DNA of 22,603 nt, taken from NCBI GenBank assembly GCA_031285105.1, contig JAITWV010000334.1, positions 1 to 22,603 on the forward strand, read 5' to 3'. Below the pieces are notes generated by a model. The model did no database searches. It saw only the letters and a program-made list of their open reading frames with translations, and was not told where the DNA came from. Positions 1-8,045 of this stretch are shown piece by piece (the first letter of the stretch is position 1; each line of letters begins with the position of its first letter). Both the position numbers and the translations under genes were made by a program. The stretch is from Streptococcaceae bacterium (GTDB taxonomy: Bacteria > Bacillota > Bacilli > Lactobacillales > Streptococcaceae).

Positions 1-241
1 TTAGTGCTTGGCTAATTCCTTCAATTGCTGGTTTGAGTGAATTTTCCACATGATATAGCACTTCATCTTTGCTTGTATTAAAGTTTTCGAGATTCTCTTG
101 TGCTAGTTCTATTTCATCAGTAATTTCTTTTGCCATTTCTTTTAACATTTGCTGATTTTCTTGGCCTGTTCGTGGATTAAGTAAAGCAGTGGCTACTCCT
201 CCAACAATTCCACCAAAAATTAAACCTTTCAAAAATCCCAT
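1..241 (-). CDS. YtxH-like small membrane-anchored protein (partial)
   Basis: This open frame starts with ATG at 241 and runs off the left edge without a stop, so only the first 80 residues are visible. It begins MGFLKGLIFGGIVGGVATAL, a glycine-rich hydrophobic segment, followed by LLNPRTGQENQQ and a charged, probably helical region rich in Glu and Lys. A short N-terminal Gly-rich membrane segment, an 'xPxxG' turn and a coiled tail is the usual layout of YtxH-domain (general stress-like) proteins. GGAGG lies just upstream of the ATG. The gene begins 3 bases after the HIT gene stop, so the two are almost certainly co-transcribed. The family call rests on sequence character only; the molecular role is unknown. 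Confidence 0.7.
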   Translation of the reverse strand, partial: MGFLKGLIFGGIVGGVATALLNPRTGQENQQMLKEMAKEITDEIELAQENLENFNTSKDEVLYHVENSLKPAIEGISQAL

Positions 242-244
242 CTT

Positions 245-667
245 CTAAACCTCCGCGCTAATTTTCCCAGCAATTTCATTCATCATTGTTTGATTGTACT
301 TTTCCATGTTGTTGCCAAAAGTGATATCAAAATCATCTTCAACACTAAAACGTGGAATTAAGTGAATATGCGAATGAAAGACTGATTGATACGCTAATTC
401 CCGATTGTTATTGACGATATTTAACCCTTGAATATCAGGAAATGCCTTCTCGATCGCTCTTGCAATTTTTGGCACTCGAGCAAACACTTGACCAGCTAAT
501 GTGTCGTTGATTTCAAAAATATCCGTTACATGCTCCTTAGGAATAATCAATGTATGCCCTTTGGTAACTTGGGTGATGTCTAAAAAGGCATAAACAATTT
601 CATCTTCGTAAACTTTGTAAGATGGAATGTCCCTTTTGATGATTTTGCAAAAAATACAATTGTCCAT
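245..667 (-). CDS. hit: HIT family nucleotide hydrolase
   Basis: A 140-residue histidine-triad protein, normal length for bacterial Hit. The N-terminus has a CxxC pair (C4, C7), as in zinc-binding HIT proteins. The catalytic triad H98-x-H100-x-H102 lies in HSHIHLIP, and the middle histidine is the expected nucleophile. HIT enzymes hydrolyse nucleoside phosphoramidates and adenylated compounds in the cytoplasm; the physiological substrate here is unknown. The start is supported by AGGAG about 9 bases upstream of the ATG. The gene is divergent from ecsAB, a neighbourhood also known from Bacillus and enterococci, and is followed after 3 bases by the YtxH-like gene. Confidence 0.93.
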   Translation of the reverse strand: MDNCIFCKIIKRDIPSYKVYEDEIVYAFLDITQVTKGHTLIIPKEHVTDIFEINDTLAGQVFARVPKIARAIEKAFPDIQGLNIVNNNRELAYQSVFHSHIHLIPRFSVEDDFDITFGNNMEKYNQTMMNEIAGKISAEV

Positions 668-788
668 AATTTCAACTCCTTACTAGTTTTATATATATAA
701 CTCTAGCATTTTTTGGGTGGAAAAGGTACTAATTTAGCTAAAAAAAAGCTATACTAAGAATAGAAATTTGTAAAATTAGGAGAAAATG

Positions 789-1529
789 ATGACCTTAAAA
801 ATAGAAAATCTGACTGGTGGTTATGGGCACGTTCCAGTGTTAAAAGATATTAGTTTTGAAGTAAAAAGTGGTGAATTGGTTGGTTTAATCGGTTTAAATG
901 GTGCTGGAAAATCAACCACCATTAAAGAAGTAATCGGCTTATTAACCCCACAAAAGGGAAAAATTACGATTGATGAGCTATCTTTAGAGCAAGATCAAGA
1001 AGCGTTTCGTAAAAAAATCGGTTATATCCCTGAAACTCCAAGTTTATATGAAGAATTAACCTTACGTGAACATATCGAAGTGACTGCGATGGCTTATGAT
1101 ATTGAGCAAAGTATTGCTTTTGAACGGGCGGAAAAGTTACTTAAAACCTTCCGACTAGAAAATAAACTAGACTGGTTTCCCACCAAATTTTCAAAAGGAA
1201 TGAAACAAAAAGTCATGATATTATGTGCTTTTTTAGTTGAACCTAGTCTTTATATCATTGATGAACCGTTTTTAGGTTTAGACCCATTGGCTATTCATGC
1301 ACTTTTAGAACTAATGCTTGAGATGAAAAATGATGGAGCAGCAATTTTAATGTCGACACATATCTTGTCAACGGCTGAACGTTATTGCGATAAATTTGTG
1401 GTTTTACATGAAGGAAAGCTCAGAGCAAGTGGAACAATTGAGCAGTTGCGCAAAGAGTTTGGTATGCCTGAAAGTTCACTAGATGATATTTACATTGCCT
1501 TAACGAAAATTGAGGAGGAGGCAAGTTAA
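789..1529 (+). CDS. ecsA: ABC transporter ATP-binding protein EcsA
   Basis: An ATPase of about 246 residues with all ABC motifs: Walker A GLNGAGKST (35-43), signature FSKGMKQ (134-140), Walker B LYIIDEP (154-160) and the H-loop histidine (191). Two ATGs are adjacent (786 and 789). AGGAG at 778-782 is too close to the first (3 bases) and well spaced for the second, so 789 is chosen. The gene ends directly against ecsB, and its position beside hit matches the ecs locus. In Bacillus and enterococci EcsAB is connected with the site-2 protease RasP/RseP and with handling of peptides it releases; an rseP gene lies further along this window. A TATACT box at 750-755 is a possible -10, but no clear -35 is visible. 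Confidence 0.92.
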   Translation: MTLKIENLTGGYGHVPVLKDISFEVKSGELVGLIGLNGAGKSTTIKEVIGLLTPQKGKITIDELSLEQDQEAFRKKIGYIPETPSLYEELTLREHIEVTAMAYDIEQSIAFERAEKLLKTFRLENKLDWFPTKFSKGMKQKVMILCAFLVEPSLYIIDEPFLGLDPLAIHALLELMLEMKNDGAAILMSTHILSTAERYCDKFVVLHEGKLRASGTIEQLRKEFGMPESSLDDIYIALTKIEEEAS

Positions 1530-2720
1530 ATGGACAATCTTTTAACAAAGCGCTCCAATAGACATTTTTCAAAGATGATGAAGTACATGAAATTTATTTT
1601 TAATGATCATTTCGTGTTGGTTTTGGTCTTTTTACTCGGAGCGATTGCGGTTTATTATCGTAGTTTTTTGGATACATTAGCAGTAGGAAATTTATTAGGG
1701 AAACTAATTGTGATGATTGTGCTTTCCTTAATACCGATGTTTGGCAGCCTAAAAACATTATTAGAACCAGCAGATATGTTGTTTTTATTGCCGAAAGAAA
1801 AGCAGATGAATCATTATCTAAATCAAGCTTTTATACGCTCGCTGATTCTCCCTTGTATTGTGGAAGTATTGATAATTGGCTTACTCATGCCTTTGATAGT
1901 TGTTTCAACGAATGGGCAATTGTTTCATTTTGTTTTTTATGTGATTGCTACCTGGTCGATGAAAACTAGTTATTTGTTGATGGAAAAACACCATTTATAT
2001 CAAGTGAGAAAATATAAGAGTATCCAATTTATTGTCACAAGTTTGATTATTTTTGCCTTGATGCTATTTGTTTCACCATTTATAGGGATAACTGCTATTC
2101 TTTTACCTATTTTATTGATCAAAATATTACCAAAAACCGATAAGTTAGATTGGGAATATGCTGTTTTGGTTGAACAAAAACGCATGCATGGAATTTATAA
2201 GTTCATCTCATTATTTACCGATGTTCCTGAAATTATCAGTCCAGTTAAACGCAGAAAATACTTTGATTTCATCTTGCAAAAAATTGGCAAAAAACATCAA
2301 AATACTTATTTTTACTTATTTATGCACTCGTTTATTCGAGGAAGTGAGTATAGTGGTCTAGTTTTTCGTTTAAGCGGAATTGGTGGATTATTTATCTTTT
2401 TCATCGGACAAGAACTACCAACTTTACTTATTGGGATGCTGTTTATTTATTTAATTGGTTTTCAATTGATTCCATTATATACTCAATTTGATTATATGAT
2501 TTTAACACGGTTGTATCCTGTAAACTCGGTGATGAAACGCAAATCAATGGAAAAATTAGTCAATAGCCTCTTGTTTTTTTCAGCCACAATTTTTTATCTG
2601 ATTGGGGTGATTTCATTAAAAACACCGCTGGCAGCTTTATTTATTGCAGTTTATGCACTTGAAATAGTACTATTTACCAAGGTTTATTTGAAAATGCGAA
2701 TTAAGAAAATGGAGAATTAA
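1530..2720 (+). CDS. ecsB: ABC transporter permease EcsB
   Basis: A 396-residue, strongly hydrophobic protein with several predicted membrane segments (roughly 28-45, 60-75, 105-130, 165-200, 275-310 and 345-385), separated by basic loops. The length and the position immediately after ecsA fit EcsB, the membrane half of the EcsAB exporter. The start ATG directly follows the ecsA stop, and the GGAGGAGG ribosome site lies inside the end of ecsA, so translation is coupled. The transported substrate cannot be read from sequence; peptides released by RseP are the literature-based suggestion. Confidence 0.88.
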   Translation: MDNLLTKRSNRHFSKMMKYMKFIFNDHFVLVLVFLLGAIAVYYRSFLDTLAVGNLLGKLIVMIVLSLIPMFGSLKTLLEPADMLFLLPKEKQMNHYLNQAFIRSLILPCIVEVLIIGLLMPLIVVSTNGQLFHFVFYVIATWSMKTSYLLMEKHHLYQVRKYKSIQFIVTSLIIFALMLFVSPFIGITAILLPILLIKILPKTDKLDWEYAVLVEQKRMHGIYKFISLFTDVPEIISPVKRRKYFDFILQKIGKKHQNTYFYLFMHSFIRGSEYSGLVFRLSGIGGLFIFFIGQELPTLLIGMLFIYLIGFQLIPLYTQFDYMILTRLYPVNSVMKRKSMEKLVNSLLFFSATIFYLIGVISLKTPLAALFIAVYALEIVLFTKVYLKMRIKKMEN

Positions 2721-2721
2721 G

Positions 2722-2988
2722 ATGAACAAAGAAGAAAGATACGAACAATTTTTTAATGATTTTGAAGAATGGTTGCATACCCAAATGGACGTATTCACCA
2801 AAGCAGCAAACTTAGCATTACAAGCAGCACAGGAAAATGATGAGGATATGAATGCTGCTGCTGCTGTTTTGACCTATCAATCACGTTTACAAGCTTATGA
2901 GTTTTTGATTGGCAAGTTTGATAATTTCCATAAAGGTAAAGAATTTCATGATTTACCAGATGATATGTTAGGCAAGAAATATTATTAA
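2722..2988 (+). CDS. DUF1912-like small protein
   Basis: An acidic 88-residue soluble protein beginning MNKEERYEQFFNDFEEWL and ending in a stretch with GKFDNFHKGKEFHDLPDDM. The C-terminal pattern 'LIGKFxNxHxGKxFHDLPD' matches my memory of the DUF1912 family of streptococci and enterococci, which has no assigned function. No membrane segment or catalytic motif is evident; it looks helical. GGAG at 2711-2714 overlaps the end of ecsB and the start lies one base after the ecsB stop, so it is the last gene of the ecsAB unit. A strong hairpin terminator follows at once. Confidence 0.85.
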   Translation: MNKEERYEQFFNDFEEWLHTQMDVFTKAANLALQAAQENDEDMNAAAAVLTYQSRLQAYEFLIGKFDNFHKGKEFHDLPDDMLGKKYY

Positions 2989-2989
2989 T

Positions 2990-3028
2990 AAAAAAATCCA
3001 CGAGGTATTATTTTCGTGGATTTTTTTT
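2990..3028. terminator. Bidirectional intrinsic terminator
   Basis: A 14-bp stem (AAAAAAATCCACGA at 2990-3003, complement at 3014-3027) with a loop of about 10 bases is followed by T's on the plus strand. The A-run on the other side becomes a T-run on the minus strand. It can therefore end both the ecsAB transcript and the convergent small gene, whose stop codon is in the loop. Confidence 0.85.
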
Positions 3029-3175
3029 CTTGGCATTCACTTTTTTACGCATTTGCTCAATTTGATTTAATTTTTCTTTTCTTGAATTTTCTTTACCTAA
3101 ACTACCAGGTGAATTTGTTTCATGGAACTTATCAATTGCATTTTGCCCTTTATTATCAAACATATATTTACTCAT
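3008..3175 (-). CDS. Small basic hypothetical protein (55 aa)
   Basis: A short reading frame of 55 residues, MSKYMFDNKGQNAIDKFHET at its start, then a Lys/Arg-rich tail ending KKKNPRK. AAAGGAG sits 8 bases upstream of the ATG at 3175, a strong ribosome site, which is the main reason to call it a real gene. The stop codon (3008-3010) is in the loop of the bidirectional terminator. The protein has no membrane segment and is charged throughout, as in small RNA- or ribosome-associated proteins, but I recognise no family and assign no function. Confidence 0.7.
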   Translation of the reverse strand: MSKYMFDNKGQNAIDKFHETNSPGSLGKENSRKEKLNQIEQMRKKVNAKKKNPRK

Positions 3176-3262
3176 AAAATACTCCTTTCATTTCAAATGC
3201 TTATTATACTACATTTTCCATTAAGTGATGGTAAGAAAGCTTAAATAGGTCTAGTTCTAATT

Positions 3263-3291
3263 TTATTGTAATTATATTGTCACAATGATAT
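3263..3291 (+). promoter_or_regulatory. Candidate promoter of the 3349-5041 ABC exporter, with internal palindrome
   Basis: TTATTG (3263-3268) and TGATAT (3286-3291) are separated by 17 bases, an acceptable but weak sigma-A promoter. The spacer holds the perfect palindrome ATTGT-C-ACAAT (3276-3286), a plausible operator position. Both parts are inferred from sequence alone. Confidence 0.4.
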
Positions 3292-3348
3292 TCTTTTAAT
3301 AAATAAGGTTTATTTACTTGGATTATGGACCAACGAAGGGAAATCAAA

Positions 3349-4254
3349 ATGATAGATGCAATTATTGTAGAAAATTTAACGAAAGATTACATAGAAAAAA
3401 AGGCAGTTGATAACATTAATTTTACGGTTAAAAAAGGAGAAGTATTTGGATTTTTAGGACCAAATGGCGCAGGTAAAACAACTACTGTGAAATTACTAAA
3501 TGGTTTATTGCAACCAACAACGGGCACGTCAGATATTTTAGGCATCAATTCGGCAAAAGAACCAGTTAAAATTAGAGAAATTGCTGGTGTAGTCACAGAA
3601 CATGCAGGAATGTATGATTTGATGAGTGGTTTGGATAATTTGATTTTTTATGGCAAAGTATTTGGAATGAATGCAACAGATGCGAAAACTAAAGCGTTAC
3701 ATTTACTAGAAAAAATTGATTTACTAGATGCAAAAGATAGAAAATTAAAGAATTATTCAACTGGTATGCGTCAAAGGCTTTCTCTTGCTAGAGCTTTGAT
3801 ACATAGCCCGCAAATTTTATTTTTAGATGAACCAACTTCAGGATTAGACCCTCAAAGCATTCAAAACGTGAACACGATGATTCAAGAGTTGGCACATGAA
3901 CAAGGCGTAAGTGTTTTTTTATGTACCCATCAATTACGCTACGCTCAAGAAATTTGCACTTCTTATGGTCTGATTGATAACGGAGCATTAATGGCAAAAG
4001 GAACTTTACAGGAATTAGAAAAACAAATTGACGCAAAGTTACTCGTTACTATTCGTTCAAATTATTATGAAGGAAAAAAAGGAGCCATAAAGGAATATCA
4101 AAAAGAGGTAAACAATGAAGAAGAAATTCCACCAATGGTCAATGAAATTGTTCAAGCTGGTGGTGATATTTACTCAGTTGCGACTAGAAAACCCACCTTA
4201 GAAGAAATTTATTTTGAATTATTACATAAAAAAAGAGGTGGAAGTGTTGATTAA
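3349..4254 (+). CDS. ABC transporter ATP-binding protein (NatA-like exporter)
   Basis: An ATPase of about 301 residues with Walker A GPNGAGKTT (37-45), signature YSTGMRQ (136-142), Walker B ILFLDEP (156-162) and an H-loop histidine at 194. The C-terminal extension of about 80 residues after the ABC core is typical of exporter ATPases of the NatA/CcmA type. The frame is open from an ATG at 3325, but that start has no ribosome site at proper spacing. The ATG at 3349 has GAAGGGA about 9 bases upstream and begins right before the ABC domain, so it is preferred. The gene overlaps the start of its permease. The substrate is unknown; candidates are sodium, drugs or peptides. Confidence 0.9.
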   Translation: MIDAIIVENLTKDYIEKKAVDNINFTVKKGEVFGFLGPNGAGKTTTVKLLNGLLQPTTGTSDILGINSAKEPVKIREIAGVVTEHAGMYDLMSGLDNLIFYGKVFGMNATDAKTKALHLLEKIDLLDAKDRKLKNYSTGMRQRLSLARALIHSPQILFLDEPTSGLDPQSIQNVNTMIQELAHEQGVSVFLCTHQLRYAQEICTSYGLIDNGALMAKGTLQELEKQIDAKLLVTIRSNYYEGKKGAIKEYQKEVNNEEEIPPMVNEIVQAGGDIYSVATRKPTLEEIYFELLHKKRGGSVD

Positions 4255-5041
4255 TAAACAACAAATGGCTATTGCCCAAAAAGACATTCAAGCAATTACA
4301 AAGGATAAAGCCTATATTTCCATTTTGCTTGTTCCTTTTATTTTTACAATAATTATGCCAGTTGGGTTAGTTATCGGAATTGGCTTATTTTTAGACCCGA
4401 ACCATTTAGGTGATTTTGAAAGCATGTTGTCTTTATTTTCAGGGAGTTTAGTAGTAGACAATATCCAAGAATTTTTAATCAATCAACTAATGAATAGTGC
4501 GATTCCATTGTTTTTCTTGATGACACCGATTATGATTGCCTCAACCGGTGCAGCTTCGTCATTTGTTGGCGAAAAAGAAAAAAGGACCTTGGAAACACTT
4601 TTGTATAGCCCTTTGTCTGTTGAGAAAATCTTTCAGGCAAAAGTGTTGTCCTCATTTTTATTGAGTATGGCATTTACTATTTGTTCGTTTGTTTTGATGG
4701 TACCAATTATCCAACTTGCCTCACGCTTAACAATGGGCACGTTCATCACATTTAATTTGAATTGGTTAGTAACTTTACTTATTGTTGCACCAACCATTTC
4801 ACTGTTTTCAATTATTCTGATTGTCTCAGGGTCAGCCAAAGCAAAGACAGTAGATGAGTCTTTTCAACGTTCAGCATTTTTAGTTTTGCCGATTCTTTTA
4901 ATTGCGATTGGCCAATTTGCAGGTGTTATGTTGATTAATCTTTGGTTGCTTCTAGGAGTTGGCATTTTCTTTGGTATCTTATCAGCGATTTTTTGGAAAA
5001 GAGTCGCAGATAAATTTACGTATGAGTTGTTATTGCGATAA
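4247..5041 (+). CDS. ABC-2 type permease
   Basis: A permease of about 264 residues, partner of the preceding ATPase. Hydrophobic segments lie at roughly 22-45, 85-105, 135-165, 175-195 and 215-250, and the sequence GEKEKRTLETLLYSP between membrane spans is characteristic of ABC-2/NatB-type permeases. The frame is open upstream from a TTG at 4214, but GAGGTGG at 4235-4241 is spaced 5 bases from a TTG at 4247, which overlaps the ATPase stop; 4247 is therefore chosen (GTG at 4244 is the alternative, too close to the ribosome site). A terminator follows 40 bases after the stop, closing a two-gene exporter operon. Confidence 0.85.
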   Translation: MINKQQMAIAQKDIQAITKDKAYISILLVPFIFTIIMPVGLVIGIGLFLDPNHLGDFESMLSLFSGSLVVDNIQEFLINQLMNSAIPLFFLMTPIMIASTGAASSFVGEKEKRTLETLLYSPLSVEKIFQAKVLSSFLLSMAFTICSFVLMVPIIQLASRLTMGTFITFNLNWLVTLLIVAPTISLFSIILIVSGSAKAKTVDESFQRSAFLVLPILLIAIGQFAGVMLINLWLLLGVGIFFGILSAIFWKRVADKFTYELLLR

Positions 5042-5080
5042 GCGAAAAAAAAGACGAGTAGTTAAATTAAAATATTCCTT

Positions 5081-5111
5081 AAACTGAGTATAGTTTTGCT
5101 CAGTTTTTTTT
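5081..5111 (+). terminator. Intrinsic terminator after the ABC exporter
   Basis: AAACTGAG (5081-5088) and CTCAGTTT (5099-5106) form an 8-bp stem with a 10-base loop, running into eight T's (5104-5111). Confidence 0.85.
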
Positions 5112-5120
5112 CAATTTATT

Positions 5121-5148
5121 CTGACACACCCGGAACATGTGTTATAAT
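5121..5148 (+). promoter_or_regulatory. Sigma-A promoter of the rapZ operon
   Basis: CTGACA (5121-5126) and TATAAT (5143-5148) are 16 bases apart, with a TG one base before the -10 (extended -10, TGTTATAAT). It is the only strong promoter seen between 5111 and 15033, so it probably drives the long gene run that follows. Confidence 0.8.
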
Positions 5149-5190
5149 GGCATGGAATATGGTTAGGAAGCCTTTAGTAAAAACAAATCA

Positions 5191-5206
5191 GCTCGATTGA
5201 ACCCGG
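5191..5206 (+). repeat. Solo copy of the 3' tail of the prd-locus hairpin element
   Basis: GCTCGATTGAACCCGG lies in the rapZ leader, just upstream of its ribosome site. The same 16 bases occur at 19946-19961, and the first 13 at 21311-21323, where they form the 3' end of the ~105-bp hairpin element. The 5' half of the element is absent here. Confidence 0.6.
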
Positions 5207-5224
5207 ATAACAAGGAGAGACCAA

Positions 5225-6121
5225 ATGGAAAACAATGAAAAAATCCAATTAGCAATTATTACCGGAATGAGTGGGGCAGGCAAAACAGTTGCCATCCAAT
5301 CATTTGAAGATATGGGCTATTTCACAATCGATAACATGCCGCCTGCTTTATTATTTAAATTTCTAGAATTAGTTGGTGACCCAGAAAAATCCGATATTAA
5401 AAAATTGGCGATGGTGATTGACATGCGCTCAAGAAGCTTTTTTGGGGAGTTTATTACTCAATTGAACGAATTAACCGACTCACAAACGATTGATTTTAAA
5501 CTGTTATTCTTAGATGCAGATGATCATGAATTGGTCTCACGTTATAAAGAAACTAGACGTTCACATCCACTAGCAGCTAATGGTTTAGTCTTAGATGGAA
5601 TTAAAAAAGAACGTGAATTACTGCGTCCGATTAAGAGCTTTTCACAAGTCATTATTAATACCAGCGAAATGACACCAAGACAATTGCGCCAAGAGATTAC
5701 GGCGAAGTTTTCACAAGATTTAACGGACACATTTCGTATTGAAGTGTTGAGTTTTGGGTTTAAATACGGTGTGCCAATTGATGCTGATATTATTCAAGAT
5801 GTTCGTTTCTTGCCAAATCCACATTATATACCAGAATTACGTGCTTTAAATGGACAAGATCGGGCCGTTTATGAGTACGTTATGAATCAACCTGAAAGTG
5901 AAGCATTCTATCAAAATTACATGAATATGTTAAAACCAATTATTCCAAGTTATAAAAAAGAAGGAAAATCTGTTTTGACCATCGCTATTGGCTGTACGGG
6001 TGGACAACATCGCTCAGTTGCTTTTGCCGAAAGGATTGGACGTGAACTCGGGGTAGATTGGCATGTAAATATTAGTCATCGTGATAAAAATAAACGCAAG
6101 GAAACGGTAAATCGCTCATGA
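5225..6121 (+). CDS. rapZ: RapZ/YvcJ family nucleotide-binding protein
   Basis: A 298-residue protein, normal for RapZ/YvcJ. It has a P-loop GMSGAGKT at residues 14-21, a Walker B-like VIDMRSR near residue 65, and the conserved C-terminal block IGCTGGQHRSVAFAE near residue 255, which defines the RapZ C-terminal domain. In Escherichia coli RapZ is an adaptor for decay of the GlmZ small RNA; in Gram-positives YvcJ is a GTP/ATP-hydrolysing protein of less clear role. AAGGAGAG lies 7 bases before the ATG. The stop overlaps the yvcK start (ATGA), giving the classic rapZ-yvcK-whiA order. The leader carries the solo repeat tail at 5191-5206. Confidence 0.95.
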   Translation: MENNEKIQLAIITGMSGAGKTVAIQSFEDMGYFTIDNMPPALLFKFLELVGDPEKSDIKKLAMVIDMRSRSFFGEFITQLNELTDSQTIDFKLLFLDADDHELVSRYKETRRSHPLAANGLVLDGIKKERELLRPIKSFSQVIINTSEMTPRQLRQEITAKFSQDLTDTFRIEVLSFGFKYGVPIDADIIQDVRFLPNPHYIPELRALNGQDRAVYEYVMNQPESEAFYQNYMNMLKPIIPSYKKEGKSVLTIAIGCTGGQHRSVAFAERIGRELGVDWHVNISHRDKNKRKETVNRS

Positions 6122-7101
6122 TTAGACCAAAAATTGTTGTAATTGGTGGAGGAACAGGCATTCCCGTTATTTTAACCAGTTTACGTGAACATCATAGTAA
6201 AATTACCGCCATTGTCACAGTTGCTGATGATGGTGGTTCAAGTGGTGATATTCGTCAAAGTTTAGCCATGGCACCCCCAGGAGATGTGCGCAATGTTTTA
6301 GCTTCTTTAAGTAGTATTCCTGAGATTTATCAAGATATTTTTCAGTATCGTTTTAAAGAAAGTGGCTCACATTTTGACAAACATTCTCTCGGAAACATTA
6401 TCATTGCCGCTATGTCAGAAATGCTTGGGTCAAATTACAACGGCATTCAAGTTTTAGCAGAACTGATGCGCTGTGATGGAGATGTTTACCCAGCTAGTGA
6501 AGAACCATTAACTTTGCATGCGGTTTTCCAAGATGGCAGTGAAGTAGCAGGTGAGTCGCATATTGCAGATGTTGGTAAGATGATTGATCATGTTTATGTA
6601 ACGAATACTTATAATGACAAACAACCAGCACCCGCTCCATTAGTTATCAAAGCAATCGAAGAAGCCGATATGATTGTTTTAGGACCAGGTTCTTTATTCA
6701 CTTCGATTTTACCTAATTTAGTGATTAGCGAAATTGGCGAGGCGATTAAAAAAACGAAAGCAGAAGTAGTTTATATCTGCAATATCATGACGCAGCGTGG
6801 AGAAACCGAACATTTTACGGATGCTGAACATGTACGTGTTTTGCATAAACATTTAAATGCAAAATTTATTGATACGGTTTTAGTCAACAATGAAAAAGTG
6901 CCAAGTGATTATATGGACCCTAAAATTTATGATGAATACTTAGTCCAAGTCGAACATGATTTTGAAGGATTAAGAAATGAACAGGTTCGTGTGATTTCAA
7001 CGAACTTCTTAAAATTGCGAGATAAAGGTGTTTTTCATGATGGTCAATTAGTTGTGGATGAATTATTTAACATCGTTTTAGGACAGCGGAAGAAGAAATG
7101 A
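6118..7101 (+). CDS. yvcK: Gluconeogenesis factor YvcK (CofD-like)
   Basis: A 327-residue protein with the N-terminal glycine-rich loop VVIGGGTGIPV, the block TVADDGGSSGDIR near residue 36-48, and PPGDVRNVLASLS near 53-65, all typical of the YvcK/CofD fold that binds UDP-sugars. In Bacillus it is needed on gluconeogenic carbon sources and for normal cell shape, acting through a UDP-GlcNAc-sensing role. The start ATG overlaps the rapZ stop by 4 bases and whiA begins 11 bases after its stop, so the three are one unit. Nothing looks truncated. Confidence 0.95.
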   Translation: MIRPKIVVIGGGTGIPVILTSLREHHSKITAIVTVADDGGSSGDIRQSLAMAPPGDVRNVLASLSSIPEIYQDIFQYRFKESGSHFDKHSLGNIIIAAMSEMLGSNYNGIQVLAELMRCDGDVYPASEEPLTLHAVFQDGSEVAGESHIADVGKMIDHVYVTNTYNDKQPAPAPLVIKAIEEADMIVLGPGSLFTSILPNLVISEIGEAIKKTKAEVVYICNIMTQRGETEHFTDAEHVRVLHKHLNAKFIDTVLVNNEKVPSDYMDPKIYDEYLVQVEHDFEGLRNEQVRVISTNFLKLRDKGVFHDGQLVVDELFNIVLGQRKKK

Positions 7102-7112
7102 GGTGAAAGGTA

Positions 7113-8045
7113 ATGAGTTTTGCTAGTGAAGTAAAAAAAGAGTTAACACAGTTAGACGTGCATCGTGAGCATGCTAGAGCGGAACTTGCTGCCTTAATCC
7201 GGATGAATGGTGCTTTGACTTTAGCTGATAAACAATTTGTCTTAAATGTCCAAACGGAAAATCCATCAATTGCTAGACGAATTTTTACTCTTTTATCAGA
7301 TACTTATGGCGTAAAAAGCGAAGTCTTGGTTCGTCGTAAAATGAAATTGAAAAAAAATAATGTGTACATCGTTCGCCTAAAACAAGATGCCAAAGAAATT
7401 TTAGCAGACTTAGAAATTTTAGATGGCTTGTTTTTTACCACTGGTGTTTCTCCTGATATAAAAGGAAATCAACAAAAAATGCGTTCGTATTTACGTGGTG
7501 CTTTTATGGCAGGAGGTTCGGTGAATAATCCAGAAACGAGTCGTTATCATTTAGAAATCTATTCAGTTTATGAAGATCATAACAATGACATTGCTACGAT
7601 GATGAACTATTTTGGTTTAAATGCTGGAACATTAGAAAGAAGAAATGGGCATATTGTTTATTTAAAAGGTGCTGAAAAGATAACTGATTTTTTGATTTTA
7701 ATTGGTGCCACACAAAATATGTTGAAGTTTGAAGATGTCAGAATTATGCGTGACATGCGCAATTCAGTCAACCGTTTGATGAATTGCGAGACAGCAAATA
7801 TTAATAAAACGATTATTGCTGCTCAAAAACAAGTAGAAACGATTAAATTTATCAAAGAAACGGTCGGTTTAAAACCACTACCAGAAAAATTACGTGAATT
7901 AGCCGAAATTCGCTTAGAAAATCCAGAATTAAGTCTTAAAGAATTAGCTGAAACGATTCCAAGTGGGGCTATTTCTAAATCAGGAATCAATCATCGCATG
8001 AGAAAAATCAATGAATTTGCAGATAGATTAAGGGAAGAAGAATGA
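7113..8045 (+). CDS. whiA: WhiA DNA-binding regulator
   Basis: A 310-residue protein opening MSFASEVKKELTQL, the standard WhiA start. The central region with YLRGAFMAGGSVNNPE (near 125-140) is the degenerate LAGLIDADG endonuclease-like domain. The last ~80 residues carry the helix-turn-helix with LSLKELAETIPSGAISKSG. WhiA influences cell division and chromosome segregation in Firmicutes and sporulation in actinobacteria. AGGTGAAAGG lies just upstream of the ATG. The stop overlaps the start of the following femX-like gene (ATGA), suggesting translational coupling. Confidence 0.95.
   Translation: MSFASEVKKELTQLDVHREHARAELAALIRMNGALTLADKQFVLNVQTENPSIARRIFTLLSDTYGVKSEVLVRRKMKLKKNNVYIVRLKQDAKEILADLEILDGLFFTTGVSPDIKGNQQKMRSYLRGAFMAGGSVNNPETSRYHLEIYSVYEDHNNDIATMMNYFGLNAGTLERRNGHIVYLKGAEKITDFLILIGATQNMLKFEDVRIMRDMRNSVNRLMNCETANINKTIIAAQKQVETIKFIKETVGLKPLPEKLRELAEIRLENPELSLKELAETIPSGAISKSGINHRMRKINEFADRLREEE

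Noticed and set aside
735..751. Inverted repeat TAGCT-A7-AGCTA between hit and ecsA
   Set aside because: Only 5 bp and AT-rich, partly overlapping the possible -10 box; may be chance.
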